This document shows, piece by piece, positions 46,860 to 59,225 of a stretch of 62,000 nucleotides of DNA (within the stretch, counting starts at the first letter, position 1; every line of letters starts with the position of its first letter). This DNA comes from Adiantum capillus-veneris (taxonomy: Eukaryota; Streptophyta; Polypodiopsida; Polypodiales; Pteridaceae). The stretch is from positions 95,258,842 through 95,320,841 of the forward strand of contig CM043953.1 in the NCBI GenBank assembly GCA_014529385.2. The letters run 5' to 3'. The position numbers and the translations under genes are program-made. Below the pieces are notes generated by a model. The model was given only the letters and a program-made list of their open reading frames with translations. It ran no database searches and was not told where the DNA came from.

Positions 46860-49800
46860 TTACATAAGAGAGTATAGGTTGCACAAGTGGTGGACCTTAA
46901 AGCTAGAGTATCCATGCTACTGGACATGATAGGTAGGGAATCTAGTTGAATATTGTATGTATAATATATATGTAATAGATCTAGCTTGGACAAGTGGTGG
47001 ACCTTGGAACAAAACCCCATGTAAAACATATCATGCACATTCCAAGCAGTGAAAAAAAATATCATTTAAGATATAACCTTATAGGTTGGACAAGTGGTGG
47101 ACCTTAACACCAAGATATTCTTAATGTAATGACATAGAGTGGAAAAATGGTGATCTTGAGACCAAACCATGCTACTAGCGATAATAGCTTGGACAAGTGG
47201 TGGACCTTGAAAGTAATCCCCCCATCTACGAAATATCGTGGGTTTAAGGTATTTTGATGGAGCCTAGCATCTTGGAGACATGGTGTAGCTTGCTTCTCTT
47301 CATGTTTCAATGGAGCCTATCTTGGACAAATGGTGGAGCATCCTTCTCTCCATGTTTCAATGGACCCTAGCTTGGACAAGTGGTGGACCTTTTCTTTTCT
47401 CTATGTTTCAATAGAGTTAGCTTGGACAAGTGGTGGACTTTGGAACCAACAATGTAAAACCTATCATGGTCACTCCAAGTCATGAGAAAGAATAACCTTT
47501 AAGATATAGTCTTCTAAGTTGGACAAGTGGTGGACCTTAACACCCAAATATTCTTAACATAATGACATAGAGTGAAAAAGTGGTGAATCTTGAGACAAAA
47601 CCACTCATGCTACTAGTGGTAATAGCTTGGAAAAGTGGTGGACCTTGAACGTAAACCCCCCATGTTTCAATAGAGTAAGCTTCGACAAATGGTGGAGCAT
47701 CCTTCTCTCCATGTTTCAATGGAGCCTAGCTTGGACAAGTGGTGGACCTTTGCTTCTCTCTTTGTTTCAATAGAGTTAGCTTGGACAAGTGGTGGATCTT
47801 CGAACCAAACCCCCATGTAAAACCTATCATGGTCACTCCAAGTGGTAAGAAAGAATAACCTTTAAGATATAGACTTATAGGTTGGACAAGTGGTGGACCT
47901 TAACACCCACATATTCTTAATATAATGACATAGAGTGGAAAAGTGGTGAATCTTGAGACCAAACCAATCAGACTACTACCAATAATAGCTTGGACAAGTG
48001 TTGGACCTTGAATGTAAACCCCTCATCTACGACATATCGTGGGTTTAATGTTTTCGATGGAGCCTAGCATCTTGGAGACATGGTTTAACTTGCTTCTCGT
48101 CATGTTTCAATGGAGCCTATCTTGGACAAATGGTGGAGCATCCTTCTCTCCATGTTTCAATGGAGCCTAGCTGGGACAAGTGGTCGACCTTTTTTTCTCT
48201 CTCTTTTTCAATAGAGCTAGCTTGGACAAGTGGTGGAGCTTGGAACCAAACTGCCATGTAAAACCTATCATGGTCACTCCAAGTGGTAAGAAAGAATAAC
48301 CTTTAAGATATAGACTTATAGGTTGGACAAGTGGTGGACCATAACACCCACATATTCTTAATATAATGAAATAGAGTGGAAAGTGGTGAATCTTAAGATA
48401 AAACCACTCATGCTACTAGCGATAATAGCTTGGACAAGTGGTGGCCCTTGAATGTAAACCCCCCATGTACAAAATATCCTGGGTTTAAGGTATTTGATGA
48501 ATCCTAGCATCTTGGAGACATGGTGCAGCTTGCTTCTCTTCATTTTTCGATGGAGCCTATCTTGGACAAATGGTGGAGCATCCTTCTCTCCATGTTTCAA
48601 TGGACCCTAGCTTGGACACGTGGTGGACCTTTGATTCTCTCTATGATTCAATAGAGTTAGCTTGGACAAGTTGTGGACCTTGGAACCAAACCCCCATGTA
48701 AAACCTATCATGGTCACTCCAAGTGGTGAGAAAGAATAACCTTTAAGATATAGCCTTATAGGTTGGACAAGTGGTGGACCTTAACACCCAGATATTCTTA
48801 ATATAATGACATAGAATGATAAAGTGGTGAATCTTGAGACAAAACCACTCATGCTACTAGCAATAATAGCTTGGACAAGTGGTGGACCTTGAACGTAAAC
48901 CCCCCATGTTTCAATAGAGTTAGCTTCGACAAATGATGGAGCATCCTTCTCTCCATGTTTCAATGGAGCCTAGCTTAGACAAGTGGTGGACCTTTGCTTC
49001 TCTCTATAATTCAATAGAGTTAGCTTGAACAAGTGGTGGACCTTGGAACCAAACCCCCATGTAAAACCTATCATGGTCACTCCAAGTGGTAAGAAAGAAT
49101 AACCTTTAAGATGTAGCCTTATAGGTTGTACAAGTGGTGGACCTTAACACCCAATATTCTTAATATAATGACATAGAGTGGAAAAGTGGTGAATCTTGAG
49201 ACCAAACCACTCAGGCTACTACCAATAATAGCTTGGACAAGTGTTGTACATTGAATGTAAACCCCTCATCTACGACATATCATGGGTTTAATGTTTTTTG
49301 ATGGAGCCTAGCAGCTTGGAGACATGGTGCAGCTTGCTTCTCGTCATGTTTCAATGGAGCCTATCTTGGACAAATGGTGGAGCATCCTTCTCTCCATTTT
49401 TCAATGGAGCCTAGCTTGGACAAGTGGTGGACCTTTGCGTCTCTCTCTGTTTCAATAGAGTTAGCTTGGACAAGTGGTGGAGCTTGGAACCAAACCCCCA
49501 TATAAAACCTATCATGGTCACTCCAAGTGGTAAGAAAGAATAACATTTAAGATATAGACTTATAGGTTGGACAAGTGGTGGACCTTAACACCCACATATT
49601 CTTAATATAATGACATAGGGTGGAAAAGTGGTGAATCTTGAGACAAAACCACTCATGCTACTAGCGATAATAGCTTGGACAAGTGGTGGCCCTTGAATGT
49701 AAACCCCCCATGTACAAAATATCATGGGTTTAAGGTATTTCCATGAAGCCTAGCATCTTGGAGACATGGTGCAGCTTGCTTCTCTTCATGTTTCGATGGA

Positions 49801-52650
49801 GCCTATCTTCCACCAATGGGGTATCATTCTTCTCTAAATGTCTCAATGGAGCCTAGCTTCGACAAGTGGTTGACCTTTGCTTCTCTCTATGTTTCCATAG
49901 AGTTAGCTTGGACAAGTGGTGGACCTTGGAACCAAACCCCCATGTAAAACATATCATGGTCATTCCAAGTGGTGAGAAATAATACCCTTTAAGATCTAGC
50001 CTTATAGGTTAGAAAAGTGGTCGACCTTAAAACCTAGATCTTCTTAATATAACGACATAGAGTGGAAAAGTGGTGAATCTTGAGACCAAACCACTCATGC
50101 TACTAAGGATAATAGGTTGGGCAAGTGGTGGACCTTGAATGTATACCCCCCATGTACGAAATATCATGGGTTTAAGGTATTGCAATGGAGCCTAGCATCT
50201 TGGAGACATGGTGCAGCTTGCTTCTCTTCATGTTTCAATGGAGCCTATCTTTGACAAATGGTGGAGCATCCTTCTCTCCATGTTTCAATGGAGCCTAGCT
50301 TGGACACGTAGTGGACCTTTCCTTCTCTCTATGTTTCAATAGAGTTAGCTTGGACAAGTGGTGGGCCTTGTAACCAAACTGCCATGTAAAACCTATCATG
50401 GTAACTCCAAGTGGTGAGAAAGAATAAAGTTTAAGATATAGCCTTATAGGTTGGACAAGTGGTGGACCTTAGCACCCAGATATTCTTAATATAATGACAT
50501 AGAGTGGAAAAGTGGTGAATATTGAGACCAAACCACTCATGCTACTAGCGATAATAGCTTGGGCAAGTGGTGGACCTTGAAAGTAATCCCCCCATCTACG
50601 AAATATCGTGGGTTTAAGGTATTTTGATGGAGCCTAGCATCTTGGGGACATGGTGCAACTTGCTTCTCTTCATGTTTCAATGGAGCCTATCTTGGAAAAA
50701 TGTTGGAGCATCATTCCCTCCATGTTTCAATGGACCCTAGCTTGGACAAGGGTGGACCTTTGCTTCTCTCTATGTTTCAATAGAATTAGCTTGGACAAGT
50801 GGTGGACCTTGGAACCAAACCCCAATGTAAAACCTATCATGGTCACTCCAAGTCGTGAGAAAGAATAACCTTTAAGATATAGTCTTATAGGTTGGACAAG
50901 TGGTGGACCTTAACACCCAGATATTCTTAACATAATGACATAGAGTGAAAAAGTGGTGAATCTTGAGACAAAACCACTCATGCTACTAGCGGTAATAGCT
51001 TGGAAAAGTGTTGGACCTTGAACGTAAACCCCCCATGTTTCAATAGAGTTAGCTTCGACAAATGGTAGAGAATCCTTCTCTCCATGTTTCAATGGAGCGT
51101 AGCTTGGACAAGTGGTGGACCTTTGTTTCTCTCTATGTTTCAATAGAGTTAACTTGGACAAGTGGTGGACCTTGTAACCAAACCCCCATGTAAAACATAT
51201 CATGGACATTTCAAGTGGTGAGAAATAATACTCTTTAAGATATACCCTTATAGGTTGGACAAGTGGTCAACCTTAACACCCAGATCTTCTTAACGTAATG
51301 ACATAGAGTCGAAAAGTGGTGAATCTTGAGACCAAATCACTCATGCTACTAGAGATAATAGGTTGGACAAGTGGTGGACCTTGAATGTAAACTCCCCATG
51401 TACAAAATATCGTGGGTTTAAGGTATTTCAATGGATCTTAGCATCTTGGAGACATGGTGCAGCTTGCTTCTCTTCATGTTTCAATGGAGCCTATCTTGGA
51501 CAAATGGTGGAGCATCCTTCTCTCCATGTTTCAATGGACCCTAGCTTGGACAAGTGGTGGACCTTTGCTTCTCTCTATGTTTCAAAAGAGTTACCTTGGA
51601 CAAGTGGTGGACCTTGGAACCAAAACCCCATGTAAAACCTATCATGGTCATTCCAAGTGGTCAGAAAGAATACCCTTTAAGATATAGCCTTATAGGTCGG
51701 ACAAGTGGTGGACCTTAACACCCAGATCTTCTTAATATAATGACATAGAGTGGAAAAGTGGTGAATCTTGAGACCAAACCACTCATGCTACTAGTGATAA
51801 TAGGTTGGACAAGTGGTGGACCTTGAATGTATACCCCCCATGTACGAAATATCATGGGTTTAGGATATTTCAATGGAGCCTAGCATTTTGGAGACATGGT
51901 GCAGCTTGCTTCTCTTCATGTTTCAATCGAACCTGGATTGGACAAATGGTGGAGCATCCTTCTCTCCATGTTTCAATGGAGCCTAGCTTGGACAAGTGGT
52001 GGACCTTTGATTCTCTCTATGTTTCAATAGAGTTAGCTTGGAAAAGTGGTGGAACTTGGAACCAGACCCCTATGTAAAACCTATCATGTGCATTCCAAGT
52101 GGTGGTAAATAATACCATTTTAAATAGAGCCTTATAGGTTGGACAAGTGGTGGACCTTAACACCCAAATCTTCTTAATATAATGACATAGAGTGGAAAAG
52201 TGGTGAATCTTGAGACCAAACCACTCATGCTACTAGGGAGAATAGGTTGGACAAGTGGTGGACCTTGAATTTAAACCCCACATATACAAAATATCGTGGG
52301 TTTAAGGTATTTCAATGGATCCTAGCATCTCGAAGACATGGTGCATATTGCTTCTCTTCATGTTTCAATGGAGCCTGTTTTGGACAAATGGTGGAGCATC
52401 CTTCTCTCCATGTTTCAATGGACCCTAGATTGGACAAGTGGTGGACCTTTTCTTCTCTCTATGTTTCAATATAGTTAGCCTATATTAGACAATTAGTAGA
52501 CCTCGAATCTCTCCATGTTGTCTAGAGCTGAGCTTGGACAAGTGGTGGACCTTACTTCTCCCTTCCCTTAGTTTACTAGCTTAAAATATTACTATGTATA
52601 CTTGCTTAGATCTAACTTGAACAAGTGGTGGACCTTGTATTCACACAAAC
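46860..52650 (+). repeat. Satellite array with two higher-order unit lengths (441 and 363 bp)
   Basis: The marker ATCATGGTCACTCCAAGTGG or close variants recurs at 47465, 47828, 48269, 48709, 49072, 49513, 49955, 50397, 50838, 51201, 51643 and 52085. Successive spacings are 363, 441, 440, 363, 441, 442, 442, 441, 363, 442 and 442 bp. The short form lacks about 78 bp around AAATATCGTGGGTTTAAGG and GACATGGTGCAGCTTGC. Every unit carries several TTGGACAAGTGGTGGACC cores. The array runs to within about 60 bp of the ParB-like gene's start. Open frames such as LDKWWTF are by-products of the repeat. Confidence 0.93.
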
Positions 52651-52711
52651 TTAATTCATTACAAAAAAGTATATGCTAAAATAACATTTGGTTTTTTTTG
52701 TTTCAGGAAAG

Positions 52712-55171
52712 ATGGCTCCAAAAAAACAGGTTGCAAGGGTTGCTGTCTCAGTTCACTATACTTGCAATGATCTTAGGAAATGGTATTTGGACATACGTGG
52801 TATAGAGGGTGCACAATTTCATAAGGTGTATCTATTTATTGCCAAAAAAGAGAATGACAGCTTGTTTGAAGATGTTGGACAAGTTGTGGAAGCATCTGTC
52901 TTTGTAGTTGATAGTCATCCGGAGGTGGAATGCATTGACATTCTAGTTCCAATGAATCTAGAATTTCAACTATCTCTAGGAGCATATGCATTGGAGCGCA
53001 TGTCTAGAAACAAAGAAGAGACAATGTTTTCTCGAGGATGGAAGTTTACAGAATCAAATCCAAACATCACAGCAGATCAACTTCAAAGCTCCATCATTGC
53101 CACACTACAACGAAAAAAGGTGAAAGCTTCACGACCACCATTCACAAAGAAGCAAGCAAAAGTGCAAAAAGTAGTAGCTAAGCGAACCAGTTCCATTATG
53201 GATGTAGACAAGGCATCTTTGGCATCCTCATCAACAGAGGGTTCAATGTCAAAGATGAGAATTGTGGATCCAGATGTTTTAGAAGCTGAGGCCATGAAAG
53301 GACAAGAAAAAGATACAGGTGGAATGAATAAGTACATAAATTATTTTCCTTTCCAATATAGGGAATTTGATATCCCTATTCAAAATTGTTGGCTTGCTCC
53401 TGATCACTATAATGCACGTATTATGGATAAAAAACACGCTGAAAGTGTGTTATTTGGATTTTCACGGAGTACGACCAAGCCTGCAGCATGTGCATATTTG
53501 ATGCCTCTTCGAAATGCAAAATCAAAGAAGGGGACTCCTTTGGCAGTAGAAGAGGTAGATGAGCAAAAAATTAAAGATTATCATTATTGGATTCTTGATG
53601 GGCAGCATTCAATCTATGCTGCAAAAGTTTTGCTTCACAATGAACAAAACAACAAAGAGATATTTGAAAGACTGATTAGCGTGTATAAATTTAGAAAGGC
53701 TCGCATTGTTGTGAATGCTCCTCCATTTGTTGCAACTGCTATATCTGTCATTGCAAATGAGGAGGCTCAGGCATTGTATGTCAAGCAACCTTACAGCCAA
53801 ATATTGAGACATTTACGGAGTCAATGGATCTTCTCAGGACGACCACCAAAGGCAGCAAGTGGAATTGCAGAGGGACATGCATCTCGTGCCGGATGGGATG
53901 TAAGTTATTTTCTTTGTCTTTTTGATAGTGTTTAATTAACAAATCTTGCTCAATAGTTTAATTATTTCTCTATTTCTTTTTAGGCTTTTCTTCGATTGTC
54001 AAGAATGAGTGCAGCAGCAAGTTGGATTGCTAAATAGGCACACATGGTCACGTACTCTGATTTAGTTTATGATTGCTGGATAGAAATCATTGAAAATCTA
54101 GAAGAGGAGAATAAGAAACCCCCAACAACTGTATTTAGATACCTTTGTGGCCTTGAGGAATCAGAGGTAAAGACTATTCAAGAAGAGATTAGAGATGAGA
54201 AGATTTTACTGTCAAAGAGTGCAAAGGATGGTGATGCAACTGACATGTATGATCGAATCAAGCAGTTGAAGCAAGACAAATTGATTCAAGATGCACTTCT
54301 TGAAGGCTTCAAAAATTTGAATGAGTCTTCACCATGTAAAGACTCGGAGGAGGTGGTCAAAATGTATAACATCAATGATGTTGTTTATAAAACAATTTTA
54401 ATGCTATGCGAGGAATGGATGAAATCTAGTTTGACGCGTGGAGCAAAGAAAATGGATTTTCCAGATGGAGAAATAAAATACATGCAATGGGCAATTCACC
54501 TTCAAAAGGAGAAAACTGAGCCTAGAGATTTGCCATGGTCAATCTATGTGGTGAGCCTACAAATGGAAGGCAATCTCTACTTGATGCGCCACTTCAATAA
54601 TAAAGTGCCTATTGGCTTATGTGTTTTAGATATGACAAAAAACGTTGGAGGCAATTTGAAGTGGAGTGAGGAGACATTTAACAATGCTTTGGATGGGATC
54701 TTGTCTATTGCTGGAGGGTCAACAGATCCTGGATTTGTCTTTCTTGCATTTGTGGATTTCACTAACTTCACAAAATTGCAATGTGCCTTTCACGCCATGG
54801 GAGATAATCTAAGCTACCATTGTTGTGGTGCATTGCATCACTTTCCATCATCTCCTTGCAAAGGAGCAATTCAATTCCTAACAGTTATTGCCTTCTTGGG
54901 ACAAGGCAATGCATTTGAAGACCTGAGAAGAAGATCAGAGGAACATCCCATGCCAATTGATTGTTCTCTTCTTCAAGTAGCAGATAACGATATGTCAGAT
55001 TTGCAATATTTGGAGGCCAAAAAAAGAGCTTTGGTCAAGCACTACATTCGTACATATTGTTTTGAAGACGGCAAGCTTGTTGATGTTTTTGGTGATGGCT
55101 CCTTGGTTGCACAAGAAGGAATACAACAGAAAAAAGAAGTTATATGCTTAATTGATAGAAGACCATATTAG
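52712..55171 (+). pseudogene. ParB/sulfiredoxin-like protein with methyltransferase-like C-terminus
   Basis: Two exons, 52712-53899 and 53984-55171, of 396 codons each, are joined by an 84-bp GT-AG intron (GTAAGT...TTTTTAG). Before the ATG stands another acceptor (TTTTTTTGTTTCAG), so a 5' exon exists further left, across the satellite. A TAG at 54035-54037 (codon 414) is the only interruption. Exon 1 contains FDIPIQNCWLAPDHYNARIM and, after a spacer, YHYWILDGQHSIYAAKVLL. The DGQHS-x2-AA motif fits the ParB/sulfiredoxin nuclease-like fold. Exon 2 ends with KHYIRTYCFEDGKLVDVFGD and then GSLVAQEGI, which resembles motif I of permuted DNA methyltransferases, often fused to ParB domains in prokaryotes; an upstream DPPY motif is not evident. 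The ParB-like call is moderately supported, the methyltransferase-like call tentative. If TAG replaced CAG, one base change killed it. Confidence 0.65.
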
Positions 55172-55660
55172 GTAAAGTGGGAAAATCCCAATTCCCAGGT
55201 TGGACAACTTTCAATATATCATGTACATAATATAGAGATCTTGTCAAAAATTTGAGTTTTCTTAAGGTCTCATTCCACTTTATGCACATACAATACACAA
55301 TGAAAACAACTAAAGTACCATGGTTTCAATCAATTGGATTATTAGGAGACGAGTATATTGCATCCATTATCATTGTCTATGTCCTACTGTCCTACCTACA
55401 ACTTATCTCAACATGGAGAGCTTGGTTTCTAGGTCCACCACTCTTCCAAGTTAATGTAAAAGTGACTCAAGGTTCACAACTTGTGAAAGCAAGGATCCAT
55501 TGAGGAATACAATCCACTTGGCTATTTTTCCTTAATTTATTGCATGTGACATTCAAGCAAGGTCCACTTCTAATCTATAACTTCTTATTTTGAGGCATGG
55601 GGCATACATAAAATATGTAGCATATGCTCTATTGCCTCATAGGAAGGTTGGTTTCAAGGT
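55172..55660. other. Spacer after the ParB-like gene; one inverted satellite core
   Basis: It starts with TAAAGTGGGAAAATCCC, shared in part with 39046-39058. At about 55434 the satellite core occurs in the opposite orientation (GGTCCACCACTCTTCC). No gene. Confidence 0.55.
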
Positions 55661-57112
55661 GCACTTATCCATGCTAGCCTATCTTGGAGAAATGATGGAG
55701 CTTGCTTCTCTCCTTGTTTCAATGGAGACTAGCTTGGACAAGTGGTGGACCTTTGCTTCTCTCTATGTTTCAATAGAGTTAGCTTGGACAAGTGGTGATC
55801 TTGGAACAAAACCCCCATGTAAAACATATCATGGGTATTCCAAGTGATTAGAAAGATTACCATTTAAGATATAACCTTATAGGTTGGACAAATGGAGCTT
55901 GTCTTGGAGAAATGGTGGACCTTTGATTCTCTCCATGTTTCAATGGAGCCTATCTTGGATAAATGGTGGAGCTTACTTCTGCCCATGTTTCGATGGAGCC
56001 TAGCTTGAACAGTTGGTGGACCTTTGCTTCTCTCTATGTTTCAATAGAGTTAGCTTAGACACGTGGTGGATCTTCAAACTAAGCCAACTACTATCAATGT
56101 TTCCTAGCTTGGACAAGTGGTGGAGTGTTTCTCTACTCCATGTTTCAATGGATCTTAGCTTGGACAAGTGTTGGACCTTAAAACAAAAACCCCATGTACA
56201 ACATAGAATGGATTTTCTAGATTTCAATGGAGTCTAGATTTAACAAATGGTGGAGCTTGTCTTCATCCATGTTTCAATGAAACTAGCTTGGAAAAGTGGT
56301 GGACCTTGTAACAAACCCCCACATGTACAACATATCATTGGTTTTCTAAGTGATGGGAAGGAATACCATTCAAGATATAAACTTATAGCTTGGATAAGTA
56401 GTTGACTTTAAAACCAAATTCATCATAATACAATGAAATACAGGTTAGCCAATTCCTAAATCTTGAGACCAAACCTCCCATGCTATTAGAGATAATATAT
56501 TGGATAAGTGGTGGACCTTCTATTATTTTCCCATGCCTAGTTTAGACTACCGGTACACTTTGCAGCTATAAAGGTTGGACGAGTTGTGGAGCCTTGTTTC
56601 TATCCATGTTTTAATGGATCCTAGCTTGGACAAGTGGTGGACCTTGGAAAAAAGCTTCCATGTACAACATATATGAGGTTTTCCATGTTTTAATGGAACC
56701 TATCTTGGACAAATGGTGAATCTTGCTTCTCTCCATGTTGATTTTGGAACTACCTTAGACAAGTGGTGGAGCTTTGCTTTTCTACTCTTCATAATACAAT
56801 GAAGTATACGTTGGTTACATGGTGAATCTTAAGGCCAAACCTCCCATTTTACTAGAGATGATAGGTTGGACAAGTGGATCAACCTTCTATCATTTCTCCA
56901 TGACTATATTGGACAATTAGTAGACCTAACATCTCTCTATGTTGTCTAGAGATAAGCTTGGACAAGTGATAGACCCTGCTTCTCTCTTCCCTTGGTTTAC
57001 TAGTTTGAAGACTCAGTATATATACTTTCTTAGATCTAGCTTGAACAAGTGGTGGACCTTGTATCCACAATCTTAATTCATTACAAAAAAGTATATGAAA
57101 AAATAACATAGG
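55661..57112 (+). repeat. Diverged satellite block, ending in a copy of the pre-ParB segment
   Basis: Irregular copies of the satellite core and its TTTCAATGGAGCCTAGCTTG spacer. The last part, about 56890-57112, matches 52460-52682, the segment just before the ParB-like gene, including CTTAATTCATTACAAAAAAG and TATATG. It then diverges where the gene's acceptor should be. Confidence 0.88.
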
Positions 57113-57828
57113 AATCTTGGTTTGAAGGTCAAGCAATTAGGTTCCAAATGCACATAATAATATATTTTCCACCCATAATAAAAGAAAGTTAAATATGTTA
57201 TTACCAAATTGACAAAGGTAACGTCCAAGAATTCTAGCTTTGCATCTTGTCAGATCTAAATCTTCATCAAGGCGACATGCATGTATACATCAACTTTCAA
57301 GCCATTCAAGAATACATGCACTTAGATTCCATAGTTTTGTTTTCAAAGTCTTTTAGGTTCTAAAACTCTTTCACGTAAAGTATGTAATGACAAAATTCTT
57401 GAAGCAAACATTTGTGCCCAAGAAAAAGATCCCTCTCACATATTTAAAGTCCATGAATTCTCTGATCCATACTTACAAGTTTTATTTTGACATCAAACAT
57501 CAATTCTCTCATAGTTACAAATAAATGCAACCTCGATATGAATTGACAAAAAATGAATTTCTTTTACTATATGACCCAACATAGGCCCCAATCAAATAAA
57601 AAATGAGTCTCCAAAAATTTGGGTGCACTCTAGCAATACATAAGAGTCCCCTTACAATAGGATGCACTCCAATAGTACATTGAAGTCCCCTTAGAGTAGG
57701 GTGCACTCCATTCAAGTGTTCATAAAATTGACACACCTTTGTTTTTTTATAAAAAAGACTATATCAAATTATACAAATGTTGAAAGATACACACTAGAAT
57801 AAAAAAAGCATCTTATGGCCATATTTAT
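57113..57828. other. Unique spacer, short 40-bp repeat
   Basis: No gene. At about 57629-57715 a unit of roughly 40 bp (GTGCACTCYA...AGTCCCCTTA) is present about two and a half times. It may be downstream of, or the 3'-UTR for, the minus-strand NIF-like gene. Confidence 0.5.
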
Positions 57829-58593
57829 TCAATTCTTTCGTGTTGACAAGTACACACCAAGGACATAATTTGTCTCAGAATCACTATACTGATTTACAAT
57901 TGTGTTGTATGTATAGACTCTCTTATCTCTTGCATACAACCATCCTACCAACCATGGAATTGTGGTTCTCTGCAAGAAGTTTTGAAGTTGCTCGGAAGTT
58001 TGCCTCCACATCTTTGGAAATATAAGATATGTCCCTGGCATGTTTCACATCACCCTATATGGAGTGTCATAAAAAATTAAGGTATTGTTTACATCCAAAT
58101 CCTCAAATATCTTCCAAATATCACTCAAATTTTTGTGATAAACCCTTGTAAATCCTAACATAATATTTGGATTTTGGCAATTTTTGTTACTCATAAACAC
58201 CTTGAACTTGGTATACTGCTCAGGAAAACATTTTTGTGTGATGCGTTGCACCCTTGTTAAGTTATAGCAACTCCATATCCATAGCTCAAAGTATTCAGCA
58301 CAAAAATCCAAAAAACTTTGTGCGTCTGGTCGCACCACATGATAAACTTCATCTTTATCCTCCACAAGTCGCATGTGTTGAGCCCAAGATGGCATAGAAT
58401 CTCCATGTTTCATTTCAATTGTCTTGAGAAGTAACCCCTCTAGATCCATGATAAGTACTCTTTTGATGTCCTTGAAAGAAAGTGGTAGGTGATAAGGAGG
58501 TGATTCATTCCTTGGACAAGGTCTTGGAGGAGGTTGGATGGGTAATTCAATAGTTTTCTTCAATTTATGCCAGCATATAGCCAATCCATTTTT
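57829..58593 (-). pseudogene. NIF/FCP1-like phosphatase-fold unit B
   Basis: An exon starts after the acceptor CCATTACAG (exon from 58593) and stays in frame to 57829, except for a TGA at 58045-58047. It has the layout of the NLI-interacting-factor/FCP1 (HAD) phosphatase domain: RVLIMDLEGLLLK near the start, RPDAQSFLDFCAEYFELWIW and LIFYDTPYRV near the end. The nucleophile motif DxDx(T/V) reads D-L-E-G, so the second, acid/base Asp is Glu. After the TGA, NMPGTYLIFP matches the corresponding part of unit A, which shows the stop is internal. Phosphatase activity is doubtful. It could be a late exon of the same gene as unit A. Confidence 0.68.
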
Positions 58594-58944
58594 CTGTAAT
58601 GGTTCTTAAATTAAAGAACAAGAACACTTAATGCAAACACAACAATAGACATGAGTTTTACATTGTCTACCCTAAGGTTTTATTAGATACCAAAATCCAT
58701 CTATGATCTACTCATTAATAGAAAGAAAGACAAATTAAAATCCTGACTCTTTTTTATGCTACACTCTCTCTTAGTCTCAATACCATGGAGGTCAAATAGA
58801 CTTAAGTCAACTAATAACTACTACTTGTTGTTAAAGGTATGCTTGAAGTGCATAAGGCTTTACCAATGCTCTAGTGTAGAATGGGTATTTAGGTCTCAAG
58901 GTCTACCACTTATCCAAGCAAAGATCCATTTAGATATGGAAACC
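58594..58944. other. Spacer or intron between NIF-like exons; no gene
   Basis: AT-rich sequence with the unit B acceptor at its left end and satellite at its right end. Nothing else is recognisable. Confidence 0.5.
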
Positions 58945-59225
58945 CAATTTTTCTTAATATAATGATATAGAGTGGACAAGTGGTGAATCCTGAGACCAAA
59001 CCACTCATGCTACTAAGGATAATAGGTTGGACAAGTGGTGGACCTTGAATGTAAACCCCCCATGTACAAAGTATCAGGGGTTTTGGGTATTTCAATCGAC
59101 TCTAGCATCTTCGAGACATGGTGGAGCTTACTTCTCTCCATGTTTCAATGGAGTCTATCTTGGATAAATGGTGGAGCATCATTCTCTCCATGTTTCAATG
59201 GAGCCTAGCTTGGACAAGTGGTGGA
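58945..59225 (+). repeat. Single satellite unit abutting a coding exon
   Basis: In phase with the 441-bp units at 46.9-52.6 kb (TTCTTAATATAATGAYATAG, then GACAAGTGGTGA... and AATGGAGCCTAGCTTGG). It ends abruptly at 59225, where NIF-like coding sequence begins. Confidence 0.88.

Noticed and set aside
50650-52474. Open frames with repeated LDKWWTF and SLHVSMEPSLDKWW peptides in the satellite
   Set aside because: They follow the repeat unit, break at unit variants, and have no start context or splice signals. Treated as by-products.
42570-52650. CRISPR-like array
   Set aside because: Regularly spaced cores exist, but the spacers repeat too, the unit lengths are hundreds of bases, and the DNA is a plant nuclear satellite.
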